In this document: positions 25,356 through 34,218 of the stretch, in pieces | Layout: each line of letters begins with the position of its first letter | Numbering within the stretch: position 1 is the stretch's first letter | Source: an uncultured Helcococcus sp. | GTDB lineage: Bacteria; Bacillota; Clostridia; Tissierellales; Peptoniphilaceae | DNA: 64,000 bases | Reading direction: 5' to 3' | NCBI GenBank assembly: GCA_937926545.1 | Contig: CALAZW010000018.1 | Span: forward strand, 1-64,000 | Notes under the pieces: generated by a model | What the model was told of the DNA's origin: nothing | What the model saw: only the letters and a program-made list of their open reading frames with translations | Databases searched by the model: none | Position numbers and translations under genes: made by a program

Positions 25356-27188
25356 ATGAATTTTTCAAAACAACAATTAGATGCAATTAATCACAAGGAT
25401 GGACCAGCACTAGTTCTGGCTGTCCCTGGAGCTGGTAAAACTACAGTTTTACTAGAGAGAGTAAATTCCTTAATAGATAGTGGTGTGGACCCTAGAAGCA
25501 TTTTAGCTATGACCTTTTCTAGAAATCAGGCCTTGGATATGGCTGATAGATTTTCCAGTAAATATGGTCATCGCTCAGTGACTTTTTCTACTATCCACTC
25601 CTTCGCCTATGGCATAGTTAGATCCTATGCCAATAAAAACAATACCAAGGTTAATTTAATAGAATCTTCCAAGGAGTTCAACAAGTATAAATTAATCGAA
25701 AGAATTTTCTATGATATTAATAAAAAGCCTATAAATGATGAAGAACTTGAAGAGTTTTTTAGAATATCTGGTTTCTTAAAGAATACCCTTCAAGACTATC
25801 AAACCTATAGCAAAAAGTATCCTACTAGTTTTAGAAACTTTAACTTGCTTTACAAGCACTATGAGGACTTTAAAAAACAACATAATTTAATAGATTTTGA
25901 CGATATGCTTCTTCTAGCCCTACAGATAATAAGTACGGACAAGGAAATTCTCAGTTACCTGCAAAATCAATTCAAGTACATCCAAATTGATGAAGGCCAA
26001 GATACTTCCCTTATCCAGCTAAAGATTATTTATATGATTGCCCAGCCTGAGGACAATATCTTTATAGTTGCAGATGACGACCAATCTATTTATGGATTTA
26101 GAGGGGCCAGTCCAGATGAACTATTAAACTTTAAAAGCGTTTATCCTCAAGCAAAAATATTTCTAATGGAAAATAACTATAGGTCAAGTAAAAATATAGT
26201 GGATTTATCAAGTAAGATAATAAATAAAAACACCATAAGATATGACAAAAACCTACAGTCTACCAAGGAAGAAAGAAATAAGATAAACCTAATTAGAGCT
26301 AAAAACACCAGGATTCAAACCAACTATCTGGTAAAAGAGATTCTAGACAAGGGTAAGGACAAGTCAGTAGCTGTCCTTTATAGAAATAACATTTCTTCTA
26401 TTAATGTTATAAATGCCCTGGCTGGAAAGATAGATTTCTATATCAAGGATGGAAAGTTTGCCTTTTACGACCACTTTATCATAAGGGATGTTATAAACAT
26501 GATTAACTTTTCCTATGATCAAACAGACATAAACCTATTCGAAAAAATCTACTATAAATTTAATCTTTACTTAAAAAAAGATTTTATTAACCAAATAAAG
26601 ATAATGGATCATAAAGACAATATAGTCAATAGACTGGAACAGTGCGATGGAGTTTATACCTTCTACCAGGAAAAGTTTGAACTCCTAAGATACTATCTAA
26701 ACCAACTTAGATACCTAGATGTGGATGATGCCATTAAATTTATCTTTTCCAACATAGGTTATTATGAGTATTTAAAAGAATACGCCCGAAGAAGTAAGAC
26801 ACCTATCTTAACATACGATAGAGTAATAGATACCCTTATAAACATTAGTAGGGGGTGCAAGACAGTCAAGGACCTGGAAGATAAATTCAAAGAACTAAAC
26901 AGCCTACAAAGGGAAGCATCCCAAGCTCAAAGTAATATTACCCTATCTACCATACATGGCTCCAAAGGATTGGAATATGACAATGTCTATCTTATAGACC
27001 TGATAGACGAAGAGTTTCCCTCCAGCTATTCCATGGGCGATAGGGAAGACATAGGAGTATTGGAAGAGGAGAGAAGACTTTTCTATGTGGCTGTTACCAG
27101 GGCCAAGGAAAATCTATCCCTTGTAACCTTAAAAAGATTAAATAATAGGAAGGTAGAACCATCACTATTTTTAAAAGAATTAAAATAG
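25356..27188 (+). CDS. UvrD/PcrA-like SF1 DNA helicase (second copy)
   Basis: The 610-residue superfamily 1A helicase has a Q motif FSKQQLDAIN, Walker A VPGAGKTTVL (residues 26-35), motif II IDEGQDTS near residue 212, DDDQSIYGFRG, and C-terminal STIHGSKGLEYDNVY and EEERRLFYVAVTRAKE. It is about 110 residues shorter than the PcrA at 17117 and lacks the basic C-terminal domain; motif II reads DEGQD rather than DEYQD. The likely role is DNA repair or recombination, exact function unknown. AGGTGG precedes the ATG. It is divergent from the 81-residue gene across a palindrome-rich 188-base gap. Confidence 0.9.
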   Translation: MNFSKQQLDAINHKDGPALVLAVPGAGKTTVLLERVNSLIDSGVDPRSILAMTFSRNQALDMADRFSSKYGHRSVTFSTIHSFAYGIVRSYANKNNTKVNLIESSKEFNKYKLIERIFYDINKKPINDEELEEFFRISGFLKNTLQDYQTYSKKYPTSFRNFNLLYKHYEDFKKQHNLIDFDDMLLLALQIISTDKEILSYLQNQFKYIQIDEGQDTSLIQLKIIYMIAQPEDNIFIVADDDQSIYGFRGASPDELLNFKSVYPQAKIFLMENNYRSSKNIVDLSSKIINKNTIRYDKNLQSTKEERNKINLIRAKNTRIQTNYLVKEILDKGKDKSVAVLYRNNISSINVINALAGKIDFYIKDGKFAFYDHFIIRDVINMINFSYDQTDINLFEKIYYKFNLYLKKDFINQIKIMDHKDNIVNRLEQCDGVYTFYQEKFELLRYYLNQLRYLDVDDAIKFIFSNIGYYEYLKEYARRSKTPILTYDRVIDTLINISRGCKTVKDLEDKFKELNSLQREASQAQSNITLSTIHGSKGLEYDNVYLIDLIDEEFPSSYSMGDREDIGVLEEERRLFYVAVTRAKENLSLVTLKRLNNRKVEPSLFLKELK

Positions 27189-27217
27189 TTGCATTTTCTT
27201 TATGAATCATATATCAT
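27189..27217 (+). promoter_or_regulatory. Promoter of the T-box/tryptophan transporter unit
   Basis: TTGCAT (27189-27194), 17-base spacer, TATCAT (27212-27217). It starts directly after the helicase stop codon and about 7 bases before the T-box RNA. Confidence 0.65.
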
Positions 27218-27223
27218 TAGAAT

Positions 27224-27483
27224 TAATAATAAATCATTGATTGGAAGTAGTAATATATTATGAAGTTTTTAAGAGAACTATTGGCTGGTGAAAAATAGTA
27301 GCGGATTATATATGAATGGATCCAAGAGAGCATCTGTGAACAAAGTATCGGATGACGGTCTCCCCCGTTACAGGGATAGGATATGATTGTATCTGAAAGA
27401 GGTGTACTTTTTTAAGTATGCGAAATAGGATGGCACCACGAATTTTAAACCATTTGTTCCTTAAAGGGACAAGTGGTTTTTTT
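27224..27483 (+). ncRNA. Tryptophan-specific T-box leader
   Basis: This is a T-box riboswitch of about 260 bases. The conserved T-box core AGGATGGCACCACG lies at 27427-27440 and stem I carries the GGCTGGTGAAA terminal element (about 27285). The specifier TGG is at 27317-27319 within GAATGGA, so it should sense uncharged tRNA-Trp. The terminator AAACCATTTGTTCC/GGGACAAGTGGTTT plus T7 lies at 27447-27483. The downstream gene is a tryptophan-transporter family member, which agrees with the specifier. Confidence 0.95.
27447..27483 (+). terminator. T-box terminator hairpin
   Basis: A 14-bp stem with near-perfect pairing, loop TTAAA, followed by a run of T. It is the alternative to the antiterminator that forms with the T-box core when tRNA-Trp is uncharged. 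Confidence 0.9.
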
Positions 27484-27503
27484 ATTGGAAAAGGAGGATA
27501 AAG

Positions 27504-27512
27504 ATGACTTGA
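27504..27512 (+). other. Two-codon ORF (ATG ACT TGA) with strong ribosome site
   Basis: AAAAGGAGG at 27488-27496 sits 7 bases before an ATG whose frame closes after one more codon. It lies between the T-box terminator and the transporter gene. It may be a relic of a lost gene start or a minimal upstream ORF. Confidence 0.35.
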
Positions 27513-27576
27513 AGAGTAGCTTTAAATAAAATCATTTTAAATAAAAATACAAAAGAAAATTATAAGGAGATTAAAA

Positions 27577-28092
27577 ATGAAAACAAAAGATTTAGTAACA
27601 TCATCAATATTATTAGCGCTTGGATTGGTTCTACATTACATCTGTCCCCCTTTACTGTTTGGAGTTAAGCCAGACTTTTTACTGGCAACAATGTTTATTT
27701 CAATTATTATTTGTTCAGATTTAAAGTCCACCCTAGCCATAGGAACTGCAGCTGGAATTATCACTGCTATGACAACAGGAATGCCTGGTGGTCAGTTGGC
27801 AAACTTTATAGACAAAATAATTACTAGTATGTTTTTCCATTTTATTTGCATAAAATTAAGCAAAAATAACATAAATGTAATAAAATTGTCTATTTCAGTT
27901 TTCCTATCGACTCTTTTAAGTGGAGCAATATTTTTATTTATAGTTAAAACCATGGCTGGAGCACCGATTAACATGGGATACCTGCTAGTTACTATAGTTT
28001 TACCAACCTCCATATTTAATATTTTATTCTCAAACATTTTAATAAAATCTTTAAGCATGGCTGGCCTAAAAAGTGTACAAACGCATAATTAA
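27577..28092 (+). CDS. trpP: ECF-type tryptophan transporter (TrpP family)
   Basis: This 171-residue membrane protein has about five hydrophobic helices. The start MKTKDLVTSSILLALGLVLHY, the segment GVKPDFLLATMF and the TTGMPGGQLANFIDK motif match the tryptophan S-component/TrpP family. It imports tryptophan across the cytoplasmic membrane. The upstream T-box has a tryptophan specifier, independent support for the substrate. The ATG follows AAGGAG by 7 bases. Confidence 0.93.
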   Translation: MKTKDLVTSSILLALGLVLHYICPPLLFGVKPDFLLATMFISIIICSDLKSTLAIGTAAGIITAMTTGMPGGQLANFIDKIITSMFFHFICIKLSKNNINVIKLSISVFLSTLLSGAIFLFIVKTMAGAPINMGYLLVTIVLPTSIFNILFSNILIKSLSMAGLKSVQTHN

Positions 28093-28147
28093 TCGTCATT
28101 AGATTTGACTTGAACCTTTTTCTTCTGATAGGCTAAATCCTATAGGA

Positions 28148-29629
28148 GTGATTAATATTAATAATCAAGAAGACGAAATAAGTAATTATAATAATAAAGG
28201 ATTAAGAAAAAAAGACTTTTTCATGTTGGGTTTTGGATCCATGATTGGAATTGGTTGGACGGTTGCTATAAATGAGTGGTTTAAGATTTCAGGCGGCCCT
28301 ATAGGGGCTGCCATTGCATTTCTTATAGGTACTTTTATGATAATACCTATAGGACTTGCCTATGCTGAGATGGCCAGCTCCATACCTCTTTCAGGAGGAG
28401 TTATAGCCTATGGCTACAAGGGAATCAATAAGAGGATGTCCTTTGTGGGAGGCTGGTTTGTCATGTTGGCCTATATAATTTTGCTTCCTTGGGAAGCTAT
28501 CTATATAAATAAGATTTTATTGGTCTTATTCCCTGGCCTAAAAGCTCTACCACCCATCTATAGTATTTTGGGTCATGACATTTATCCCTTGGGCTTGTTG
28601 GTAACAACACTTTTATCCCTACTAATGATTTACATAAATCTTAAGGGAGCCAAGTCATCAGGTAAATTGCAAACTGTATTCACATCAATGATTATGATAT
28701 CAGCAGCTATTGTTATTGTATTTTCATTGATCAATGGAAACCTAAGAAACCTAAAGCCTATCTACTCACAAGTTGAAGGCTATGAACACGATAATATAAT
28801 TAAATCTATTCTATCTATGATAGTTATAGTGCCCTTTTTCCTATCAGGCTTTGATGCTGTATCACAGTCTATAGAAGAAGCAAAATCAGATAAAATTGAA
28901 AAAAGTATTGGTAGGATACTTATCATGTCAATCTTGGCAGCTGGTATTTTCTACATTATGATCATACTATCAGCAGGTTATGCTATAGATTGGAGAACCT
29001 TCTCTGAATTGGACTCTCCTTCTGTTGCCATCATGTTTAAGTACCTATATGGAGATAGTAAACTTGGAGATATCCTTTACTACCTTACTATGATAGGAGC
29101 CTTGTCAGGCCTACTATCAACCTGGAATGCCATGTTCTTGTCATCATCAAGGCTTATGCAGTCCATGGGTAAGGTAAAGTTAATATCACCCAAGTTCAAG
29201 GAATTACATCCTGTCTATAAGACACCTGTCAATTCCATTAGATTTGCCGGTATAGCATCTATTATTGGTCCCTTCCTTGGGATTGGATTAATAAAGCCGC
29301 TTACCAATGTGGGTTCCCTAAGTTTTATCATAGGTTGGTTAATAACCTCCCTATCAGCTCTAAGACTAAGAGAGTTGGAACCAGACCTTAAGAGACCCTA
29401 CAAGGCAGGAAATAGCAAGTTTATTCTTACCATGGCAACCTTAATATCCACCCTACTAATTTTCCTTTTAATAAATCCTTTCTTGGATACTTTTATGGGA
29501 TACATTAGTTTGGCAATATTTGGAGTTTGGAGCTTGCTTGGTTTAATATTTTACTATTATAGTTTTAATATTAGAAATAGTATAAGTGAAAAGAAAAGAC
29601 TAGAACTTTTTAATGAAAGCCTATTTTGA
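28148..29629 (+). CDS. APC-family amino acid permease
   Basis: This 493-residue transporter has about twelve membrane helices and the APC first-helix motif GFGSMIGIGWT near residue 27, then SGGPIGAAIAFLIG and YAEMASSIPLSGGVIAYGY. The substrate cannot be told from sequence. The gap to trpP is only 55 bases without a terminator, so the T-box may also govern it, making an aromatic amino acid plausible. The start is uncertain: GTG at 28148 touches its own GGAG, whereas the in-frame ATT at 28157 has better spacing. Confidence 0.88.
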   Translation: MININNQEDEISNYNNKGLRKKDFFMLGFGSMIGIGWTVAINEWFKISGGPIGAAIAFLIGTFMIIPIGLAYAEMASSIPLSGGVIAYGYKGINKRMSFVGGWFVMLAYIILLPWEAIYINKILLVLFPGLKALPPIYSILGHDIYPLGLLVTTLLSLLMIYINLKGAKSSGKLQTVFTSMIMISAAIVIVFSLINGNLRNLKPIYSQVEGYEHDNIIKSILSMIVIVPFFLSGFDAVSQSIEEAKSDKIEKSIGRILIMSILAAGIFYIMIILSAGYAIDWRTFSELDSPSVAIMFKYLYGDSKLGDILYYLTMIGALSGLLSTWNAMFLSSSRLMQSMGKVKLISPKFKELHPVYKTPVNSIRFAGIASIIGPFLGIGLIKPLTNVGSLSFIIGWLITSLSALRLRELEPDLKRPYKAGNSKFILTMATLISTLLIFLLINPFLDTFMGYISLAIFGVWSLLGLIFYYYSFNIRNSISEKKRLELFNESLF

Positions 29630-29641
29630 TTTAAAAGGGGT

Positions 29642-29671
29642 AATGGCGACTTTACAGTCGCCATTTTTTTT
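29642..29671 (+). terminator. Terminator of the trpP-permease unit
   Basis: AATGGCGACT and AGTCGCCATT form a perfect 10-bp stem with a TTAC-type loop followed by seven or more T. It is strong in the plus direction only. Confidence 0.9.
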
Positions 29672-29711
29672 ATGCTCAAATGAATTAATTTGTTAGTATA
29701 GTATTTTATAT

Positions 29712-30806
29712 TTATTTATTAGATCTTTCTTTTAACCAACCGCTTATAAGTGGTGCTACTTCTTTTTGAGATCTTCCACTTACGAACATTCCTATGTGGC
29801 CTGTTGGTATCTTATGAGTTTGCTTGTCTAAACTTGAAACATATTTTTCTAATGGTTCTGATGCTGCATTTGGAACTTGGTGATCTCGTTCAGCATAAAC
29901 GTTTAATAAAGGCATATTAATATTCTTTAAGTCTACCTTCTTATCGCCTATCATCATTTCACCCTTAACTAATTTATTTTCCTTATACATATCATTAATA
30001 AATTGTCTAAAAGCTTCTCCAGCTTGTGCAGGTGAATCAAAAATCCATTTTTCCATTCTCATAAAGTTGCTTAGAGAATCTGGCTCATCCAAATCATCTA
30101 TAAGATCAACATACTTGTTAACCATAAGTGATAGTGGCTTTAAGGTCAAGAAACCAGTATTCATAAAGTCTCCTGGAATATTTCCATAAGCTTCAACCAT
30201 ATTATCAACATTTAGGTACTTACCCCATTTGAATAATAGACCATCGTTAGTTGAGAAGTCTACTGGAGTAACCATAGTAACCAAGTTTTGAACCTTTTCA
30301 GGGTGTAGTGCTGAGTACATTACTGAGAAAGTACCACCTTGACAAACACCTAGTAGGTTTATTTTATCAACGCCATTTTCTTTTCTGATAAAGTCAACAA
30401 CATTATTGATATATCCTTCAATATAGTCTTCTAAAGTTATAAACTTATCTTCTGGTGTTGGATAGCCCCACTCGATAATATATACATCTGTTCCACCTTC
30501 TAAGATATTCTTAATAAAAGATCTATCTTCTTGAAGGTCCATCATAGCTGGTGTATTTACCAGTGCATAGACAATTAGTGTAGGTATCTTATGTTGAGTC
30601 CTAGTTCTTTTTTCATAGTGATATAATTTTAATTTATCTTCTTGATAAACAAGCTTTCTTTCAGTTTGGTTAGAAGCAGATACATCTAAATCCATGAATG
30701 TTTCCATACCTCTAAACATTTTCTCGTTAGCATCTATTATCTCGTCAAATGATTGTTTCATCTTTTCTAAATATTTTTCATTAGTTTCCATTAATTTTTC
30801 AGTCAT
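29712..30806 (-). CDS. phaC: Class III polyhydroxyalkanoate synthase, subunit PhaC
   Basis: This 364-residue alpha/beta-hydrolase-like enzyme is of class III length. The lipase-like box GVCQGG has the catalytic Cys at 155, with Asp308 in ERDHQVP and His337 in PTGHIGMFVSGR, giving the full Cys-Asp-His triad. It polymerises hydroxyacyl-CoA into storage polyester on granules as a complex with PhaE. phaE lies 42 bases upstream on the same strand. No phaA, phaB, phasin or depolymerase gene is seen here, so monomer supply must come from elsewhere. Confidence 0.95.
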   Translation of the reverse strand: MTEKLMETNEKYLEKMKQSFDEIIDANEKMFRGMETFMDLDVSASNQTERKLVYQEDKLKLYHYEKRTRTQHKIPTLIVYALVNTPAMMDLQEDRSFIKNILEGGTDVYIIEWGYPTPEDKFITLEDYIEGYINNVVDFIRKENGVDKINLLGVCQGGTFSVMYSALHPEKVQNLVTMVTPVDFSTNDGLLFKWGKYLNVDNMVEAYGNIPGDFMNTGFLTLKPLSLMVNKYVDLIDDLDEPDSLSNFMRMEKWIFDSPAQAGEAFRQFINDMYKENKLVKGEMMIGDKKVDLKNINMPLLNVYAERDHQVPNAASEPLEKYVSSLDKQTHKIPTGHIGMFVSGRSQKEVAPLISGWLKERSNK

Positions 30807-30848
30807 TTAAATTCTCCTTCCATAGAATCAGTAAGATATAGAACATCC

Positions 30849-32015
30849 TTATTTATTTTTTTTCTTATTCACTTCTTTATTTTCTTTTTTTTCAGCTTCA
30901 AGAACTTCAATTTGTTTATTTAAAGATTTAACTTCTTTCTTTAATTCGTAAACTGTCTTATATAGACTATCAATTTGTCCCTTAGTAACTATAGGTGTAG
31001 TTTCTAAGTACTTTTCCATAACCTTGTCAGTTTCGATCTTAAATCTCATTATTGAATCTGTTGTTCTTGCCATTAGGTTAGCAAATTCATCTGTATAGAA
31101 GAATACTTCAATTTCACCTTCTAATTTTCTTGTCCAGTAGTCATAGAATTCCTTAAATGATTTTGGCTCTAAATCTTCTGCTGATATAGTCATCCATTCT
31201 TCCATAGATTTTCTTGCATTTGCATTGGAAATTGTCGCTATACTACCTAAATATTCTGAAACTGTTAAGATCATTTCTATCATCGCATCAACAGATCTGT
31301 TTTGTTGTTCTACCAGTTCCCTATTTGATCCAACTACAGGAGATTTCATCAACGCCCCAACTGTTCTATCATAGTTTTCTTTCCATAACTTAATATATTC
31401 TGTTAGTTTTTCTCTTGACATAGGAGCTTGCATCCATAATTCCATCATTTCTGGATAAGTTTCCTTCCAAGGATTAACGAATGTTGATGTTACATCTAAA
31501 ACTGTTTTAGAGAAGTTTAACGGATTTTCTACAAATGGTCTAAGTTCTTCTGGCATTAATGGTAGTAATGATTCCCTAAACATTTTTTCGTAATTTACCA
31601 TTGCTTCATCAATGATTCTTTGAGTTTCATCAACAGTTGGGGTTACATAGTTATCGTTTAATTCTGTATAGAAATTATACATTGTTAAATAGAATTTATT
31701 GGCATTTAACATTTTTTCAAATACCTTGGATTCGTCAACTCCAAAACTCTTGCCCATCTTTAATGGGTTGTATAATTCCATCATCTTTTCCCATGCTTCC
31801 ACAGGATTAGTTACCGGCCAATTCATATTGCCTGTTGTCATATTTTTTGTAAAATCAAACATTTGTTGTTGCGCCTTAATCCAATTTTCATAATTGTTGA
31901 ACATGTCTTCTTTTACATCACCTGATGGAACCTTTGGCATCATAGCGTTAAAGCTATCCATCATGTTTTTTTGAGTATCAATCATGCTTTTGTAAAAATC
32001 GAAATAATTATTCAT
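30849..32015 (-). CDS. phaE: Class III polyhydroxyalkanoate synthase, subunit PhaE
   Basis: The 388-residue helical protein is of PhaE type: MNNYFDFYKSMIDTQKNMMD at the start, repeated aromatic-methionine helices, a conserved FVNPWKETYPEMMELWMQAP-like middle, and a C-terminal coiled coil (LYKTVYELKKEVKSLNKQIE) with a lysine-rich end. PhaE activates PhaC. A TTG at 32042 also opens the frame, but the ATG at 32015 follows GGGAGGG by about 5 bases and is preferred. The pairing with phaC makes the call firm although PhaE diverges widely. Confidence 0.9.
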   Translation of the reverse strand: MNNYFDFYKSMIDTQKNMMDSFNAMMPKVPSGDVKEDMFNNYENWIKAQQQMFDFTKNMTTGNMNWPVTNPVEAWEKMMELYNPLKMGKSFGVDESKVFEKMLNANKFYLTMYNFYTELNDNYVTPTVDETQRIIDEAMVNYEKMFRESLLPLMPEELRPFVENPLNFSKTVLDVTSTFVNPWKETYPEMMELWMQAPMSREKLTEYIKLWKENYDRTVGALMKSPVVGSNRELVEQQNRSVDAMIEMILTVSEYLGSIATISNANARKSMEEWMTISAEDLEPKSFKEFYDYWTRKLEGEIEVFFYTDEFANLMARTTDSIMRFKIETDKVMEKYLETTPIVTKGQIDSLYKTVYELKKEVKSLNKQIEVLEAEKKENKEVNKKKNK

Positions 32016-32036
32016 AGTACCCTCCCAAAATTGTAA

Positions 32037-32048
32037 TAACAATTGTTA
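32037..32048. promoter_or_regulatory. Palindrome in the phaE leader
   Basis: TAACAATTGTTA is a perfect 12-bp palindrome between the predicted start site (about 32057) and the phaE ribosome site. Its position suits a repressor site, but it is short and AT-rich. Confidence 0.35.
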
Positions 32049-32063
32049 CATTTCCCTACTCTA

Positions 32064-32092
32064 ATAATATAATTAATATTACTTATTTTCAA
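32064..32092 (-). promoter_or_regulatory. Proximal phaE promoter
   Basis: TTGAAA (32087-32092, minus strand), 17-base spacer, TATTAT (32064-32069). Two direct copies of ATACGA (32101-32106 and 32111-32116), exactly 10 bp apart, lie just upstream of the -35. Confidence 0.6.
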
Positions 32093-32224
32093 CAGTTGAT
32101 ATACGATTTCATACGAGGTTATTCATTACCTATTCACTTGTATTGAATATTGGTAATTTAATATTAAATTCTATTAATTAATCTTCTTGTTTATTAATTA
32201 ATACAATATGAATATTGCCTCATA

Positions 32225-32284
32225 TGAATGGTCGTTCACCTTTATGTTGATATTATAATACTACAAGCACCCATGATTTGGCAA
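32225..32284 (-). promoter_or_regulatory. Distal phaE promoter with TetR-like operator
   Basis: TTGCCA (32279-32284), 18-base spacer and TATTAT (32255-32260) on the minus strand. TGAACGACCATTCA (32225-32238), an inverted repeat of the TGAA-N6-TTCA kind used by TetR-family regulators of lipid metabolism, follows about 10 bases after the predicted start. The surrounding 32016-32455 has no ORF and is very AT-rich. Confidence 0.45.
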
Positions 32285-32432
32285 GCCTTTTCATTAGAAA
32301 AGTCTAATATATAAAATATTCGTAATAATTCATATATATTAATTATTGTTATTTATTTATTAATAAATTATACACAAAGATACATAAGTTTTACTTATTA
32401 GCCTCTTAACAGGAAACCGTTTTCTTTAGGAA

Positions 32433-32457
32433 TAAAAAAAGAACTGTTTCCAGTTCT
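32433..32457 (-). terminator. Terminator of the Nudix gene
   Basis: AGAACTG, GAAA loop and CAGTTCT (32440-32457), followed on the minus strand by seven T. It overlaps the stop codon. Confidence 0.88.
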
Positions 32458-33076
32458 AATCTATTACTACCTTCCAATTTTCTTGATCTTTAGCCTCAAA
32501 ACACAGGTCTATTTGTTTTAGGGTATTTTTATTATTATCAACTTCCAGGTTTATTAAATCTTCTCTTGTAAAAAAGCCTGATTCAATGGTTTCTAAATTC
32601 TTTTTAAAGCTACCATCTATATAATCACACAAAACAAAAAATTTAGTAATGTTATTGATATATTTGGGTCTATTATGCCTATTTCTATCCAGGACAGCTA
32701 TTAGCTTATTATACTTCACTCTGACTCCTGCCTCTTCCCAGGCCTCCTTTATAGTATTTTCAACTACAGTTTGATCCTCATCCACCCAGCCTCCCGGTAG
32801 AGACCATTTATTATTCAATTCTTTTACCATTAAAATTTTATCATCTACAAAGATGGCAGCCCTAGAATCCATCTTGGGAGTCTGATAGCCTAGGTCGCTG
32901 GCAAATAGGTCCTTGATTATATCTTTATTAACATCCGTCTTTTCTTCCACCATTTCTATGGAAATTTCCCTTAGCCTTTCATACCTTTCAATATCAAATC
33001 TATTGTTGCTATAGGCCAAGCCATTTTGAGCTAGGGCTTGAATTTCCTTAGCCCAGCTTATTATTAAGTCATCCAT
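32456..33076 (-). CDS. NUDIX hydrolase with N-terminal accessory domain
   Basis: This 206-residue protein has an N-terminal helical region (about 1-60) like the Nudix_hydro_N domain, then a Nudix fold. The Nudix box reads GGWVDEDQTVVENTIKEAWEE: the EExxGV end and catalytic glutamates are kept, but the first conserved Glu is Gln and the Arg of REUXEE is Lys. Related proteins act on ADP-ribose or similar nucleotide sugars; the substrate here is unknown. The start ATG follows GGGGGATATT. It is divergent from the YdcF-like gene. Confidence 0.85.
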   Translation of the reverse strand: MDDLIISWAKEIQALAQNGLAYSNNRFDIERYERLREISIEMVEEKTDVNKDIIKDLFASDLGYQTPKMDSRAAIFVDDKILMVKELNNKWSLPGGWVDEDQTVVENTIKEAWEEAGVRVKYNKLIAVLDRNRHNRPKYINNITKFFVLCDYIDGSFKKNLETIESGFFTREDLINLEVDNNKNTLKQIDLCFEAKDQENWKVVID

Positions 33077-33135
33077 GATAATATCCCCCTTTTATGTTAT
33101 TATATTCTATATTATCATAAGTGAAAGGAGCTTAT

Positions 33136-34185
33136 ATGGAAGTAGTATTTGGACTAATAATTTTTTTGCTATCTATCCTGGCCTTTATCTTCTTCTATAA
33201 GAGAGAAAAAAGAAGCCTTTTAATAGCCCTACCATTTTTTATAGTAGTAGGATCTTTTTTACTATTTTTGTTGACGACCATGAATGTGGCCCGTCCTCTC
33301 TTTATGGTGGGAGCTGTCTTAGTTATCCTCCTACTTATTTTCATTCCCCTTTATCTTTTATCATCAATTGTGGTTTTGATAAAGACGGGTATAGACTTGG
33401 TTAAAAAGGAAGGCTTTTCCCTAAGCCATATTTTAAGCTTTGGCCTGGGAGTATTCATTTTAGCCTATACAATAATTTATCCTCTTGTCTATGGAAGAAT
33501 TAATAATAGATACCTGATAAATACCATGGATTTTTTATCCTCTCTTGTGGGATACTTTTATTTCCTACTGGTTCTCTTTATTTTTTCTTCGCTTTTAAAC
33601 TTAATTCCCAATAAAAAAAGAAACTATAAGTATATTATAGTTTTAGGATCAGGTTTAATTGATGGGAATGTTACTCCCCTATTAAAGTCTAGAATAAATA
33701 AGGGACTTGTAAACTATAGAAGGATAAAAGAAAGAGGCTATGACTGTAAACTGATCATGTCTGGAGGTCAGGGGGATGATGAAGCTAGACCTGAAGCCCA
33801 TGCTATGAGAGAGTATGCCCTTCTTCTAGGAGTAGATCCTGAGGATATTATAGTTGAGGATAGGTCTACTAGCACTGAAGAAAATTTGAACTTTTCCCTT
33901 TCTTTAATTAGAAATCTTGAAGGCAGGGATTTTGCTAAAGATAAAACAGAAATTTTAATTACGACTAATAACTATCATGTTTTTAGGTCCTTGGTCATTA
34001 GTAAAGACCTGGGAATAAAGGCTGATGGACAAGGGGGAAAAACCAAACTCTACTACTGGTTAAATGCAGCCATTAGAGAGTTTATAGCCCTTATCTATAT
34101 GAATATAAGTCCCCATCTTTTCGTCCTCGCCCTTTTTTTAGTTAATTTTTTAGTTAAAATGATAGCTGATTTAATAGCGGGATAA
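33136..34185 (+). CDS. YdcF/SanA (DUF218) family membrane protein
   Basis: The 349-residue protein has four to six N-terminal membrane helices (residues 1-155) followed by a DUF218 domain: YIIVLGSGLIDGN, LIMSGGQGDDEARPEA, STSTEENLNFS and TTNNYHVFRS. Related proteins (YdcF, SanA, ElyC) are linked to envelope integrity and polyisoprenoid metabolism; the reaction is not settled. A GTG at 33121 opens the frame, but it overlaps the AAAGGAG site, so the ATG at 33136 is used. It ends at a strong two-way terminator. Confidence 0.87.
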   Translation: MEVVFGLIIFLLSILAFIFFYKREKRSLLIALPFFIVVGSFLLFLLTTMNVARPLFMVGAVLVILLLIFIPLYLLSSIVVLIKTGIDLVKKEGFSLSHILSFGLGVFILAYTIIYPLVYGRINNRYLINTMDFLSSLVGYFYFLLVLFIFSSLLNLIPNKKRNYKYIIVLGSGLIDGNVTPLLKSRINKGLVNYRRIKERGYDCKLIMSGGQGDDEARPEAHAMREYALLLGVDPEDIIVEDRSTSTEENLNFSLSLIRNLEGRDFAKDKTEILITTNNYHVFRSLVISKDLGIKADGQGGKTKLYYWLNAAIREFIALIYMNISPHLFVLALFLVNFLVKMIADLIAG

Positions 34186-34187
34186 AG

Positions 34188-34218
34188 AAAACCTCAAGTT
34201 CTACACTTGAGGTTTTTT
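34188..34218. terminator. Bidirectional terminator between YdcF-like gene and ridA
   Basis: AAAACCTCAAG and CTTGAGGTTTT form a perfect 11-bp stem, with TTT on the right and AAAG on the left. It serves two converging genes. Confidence 0.88.

Noticed and set aside
32456..33076. Inactive Nudix pseudogene because of altered box residues
   Set aside because: The frame is intact and the key catalytic glutamates remain; Gln and Lys changes are seen in active relatives.
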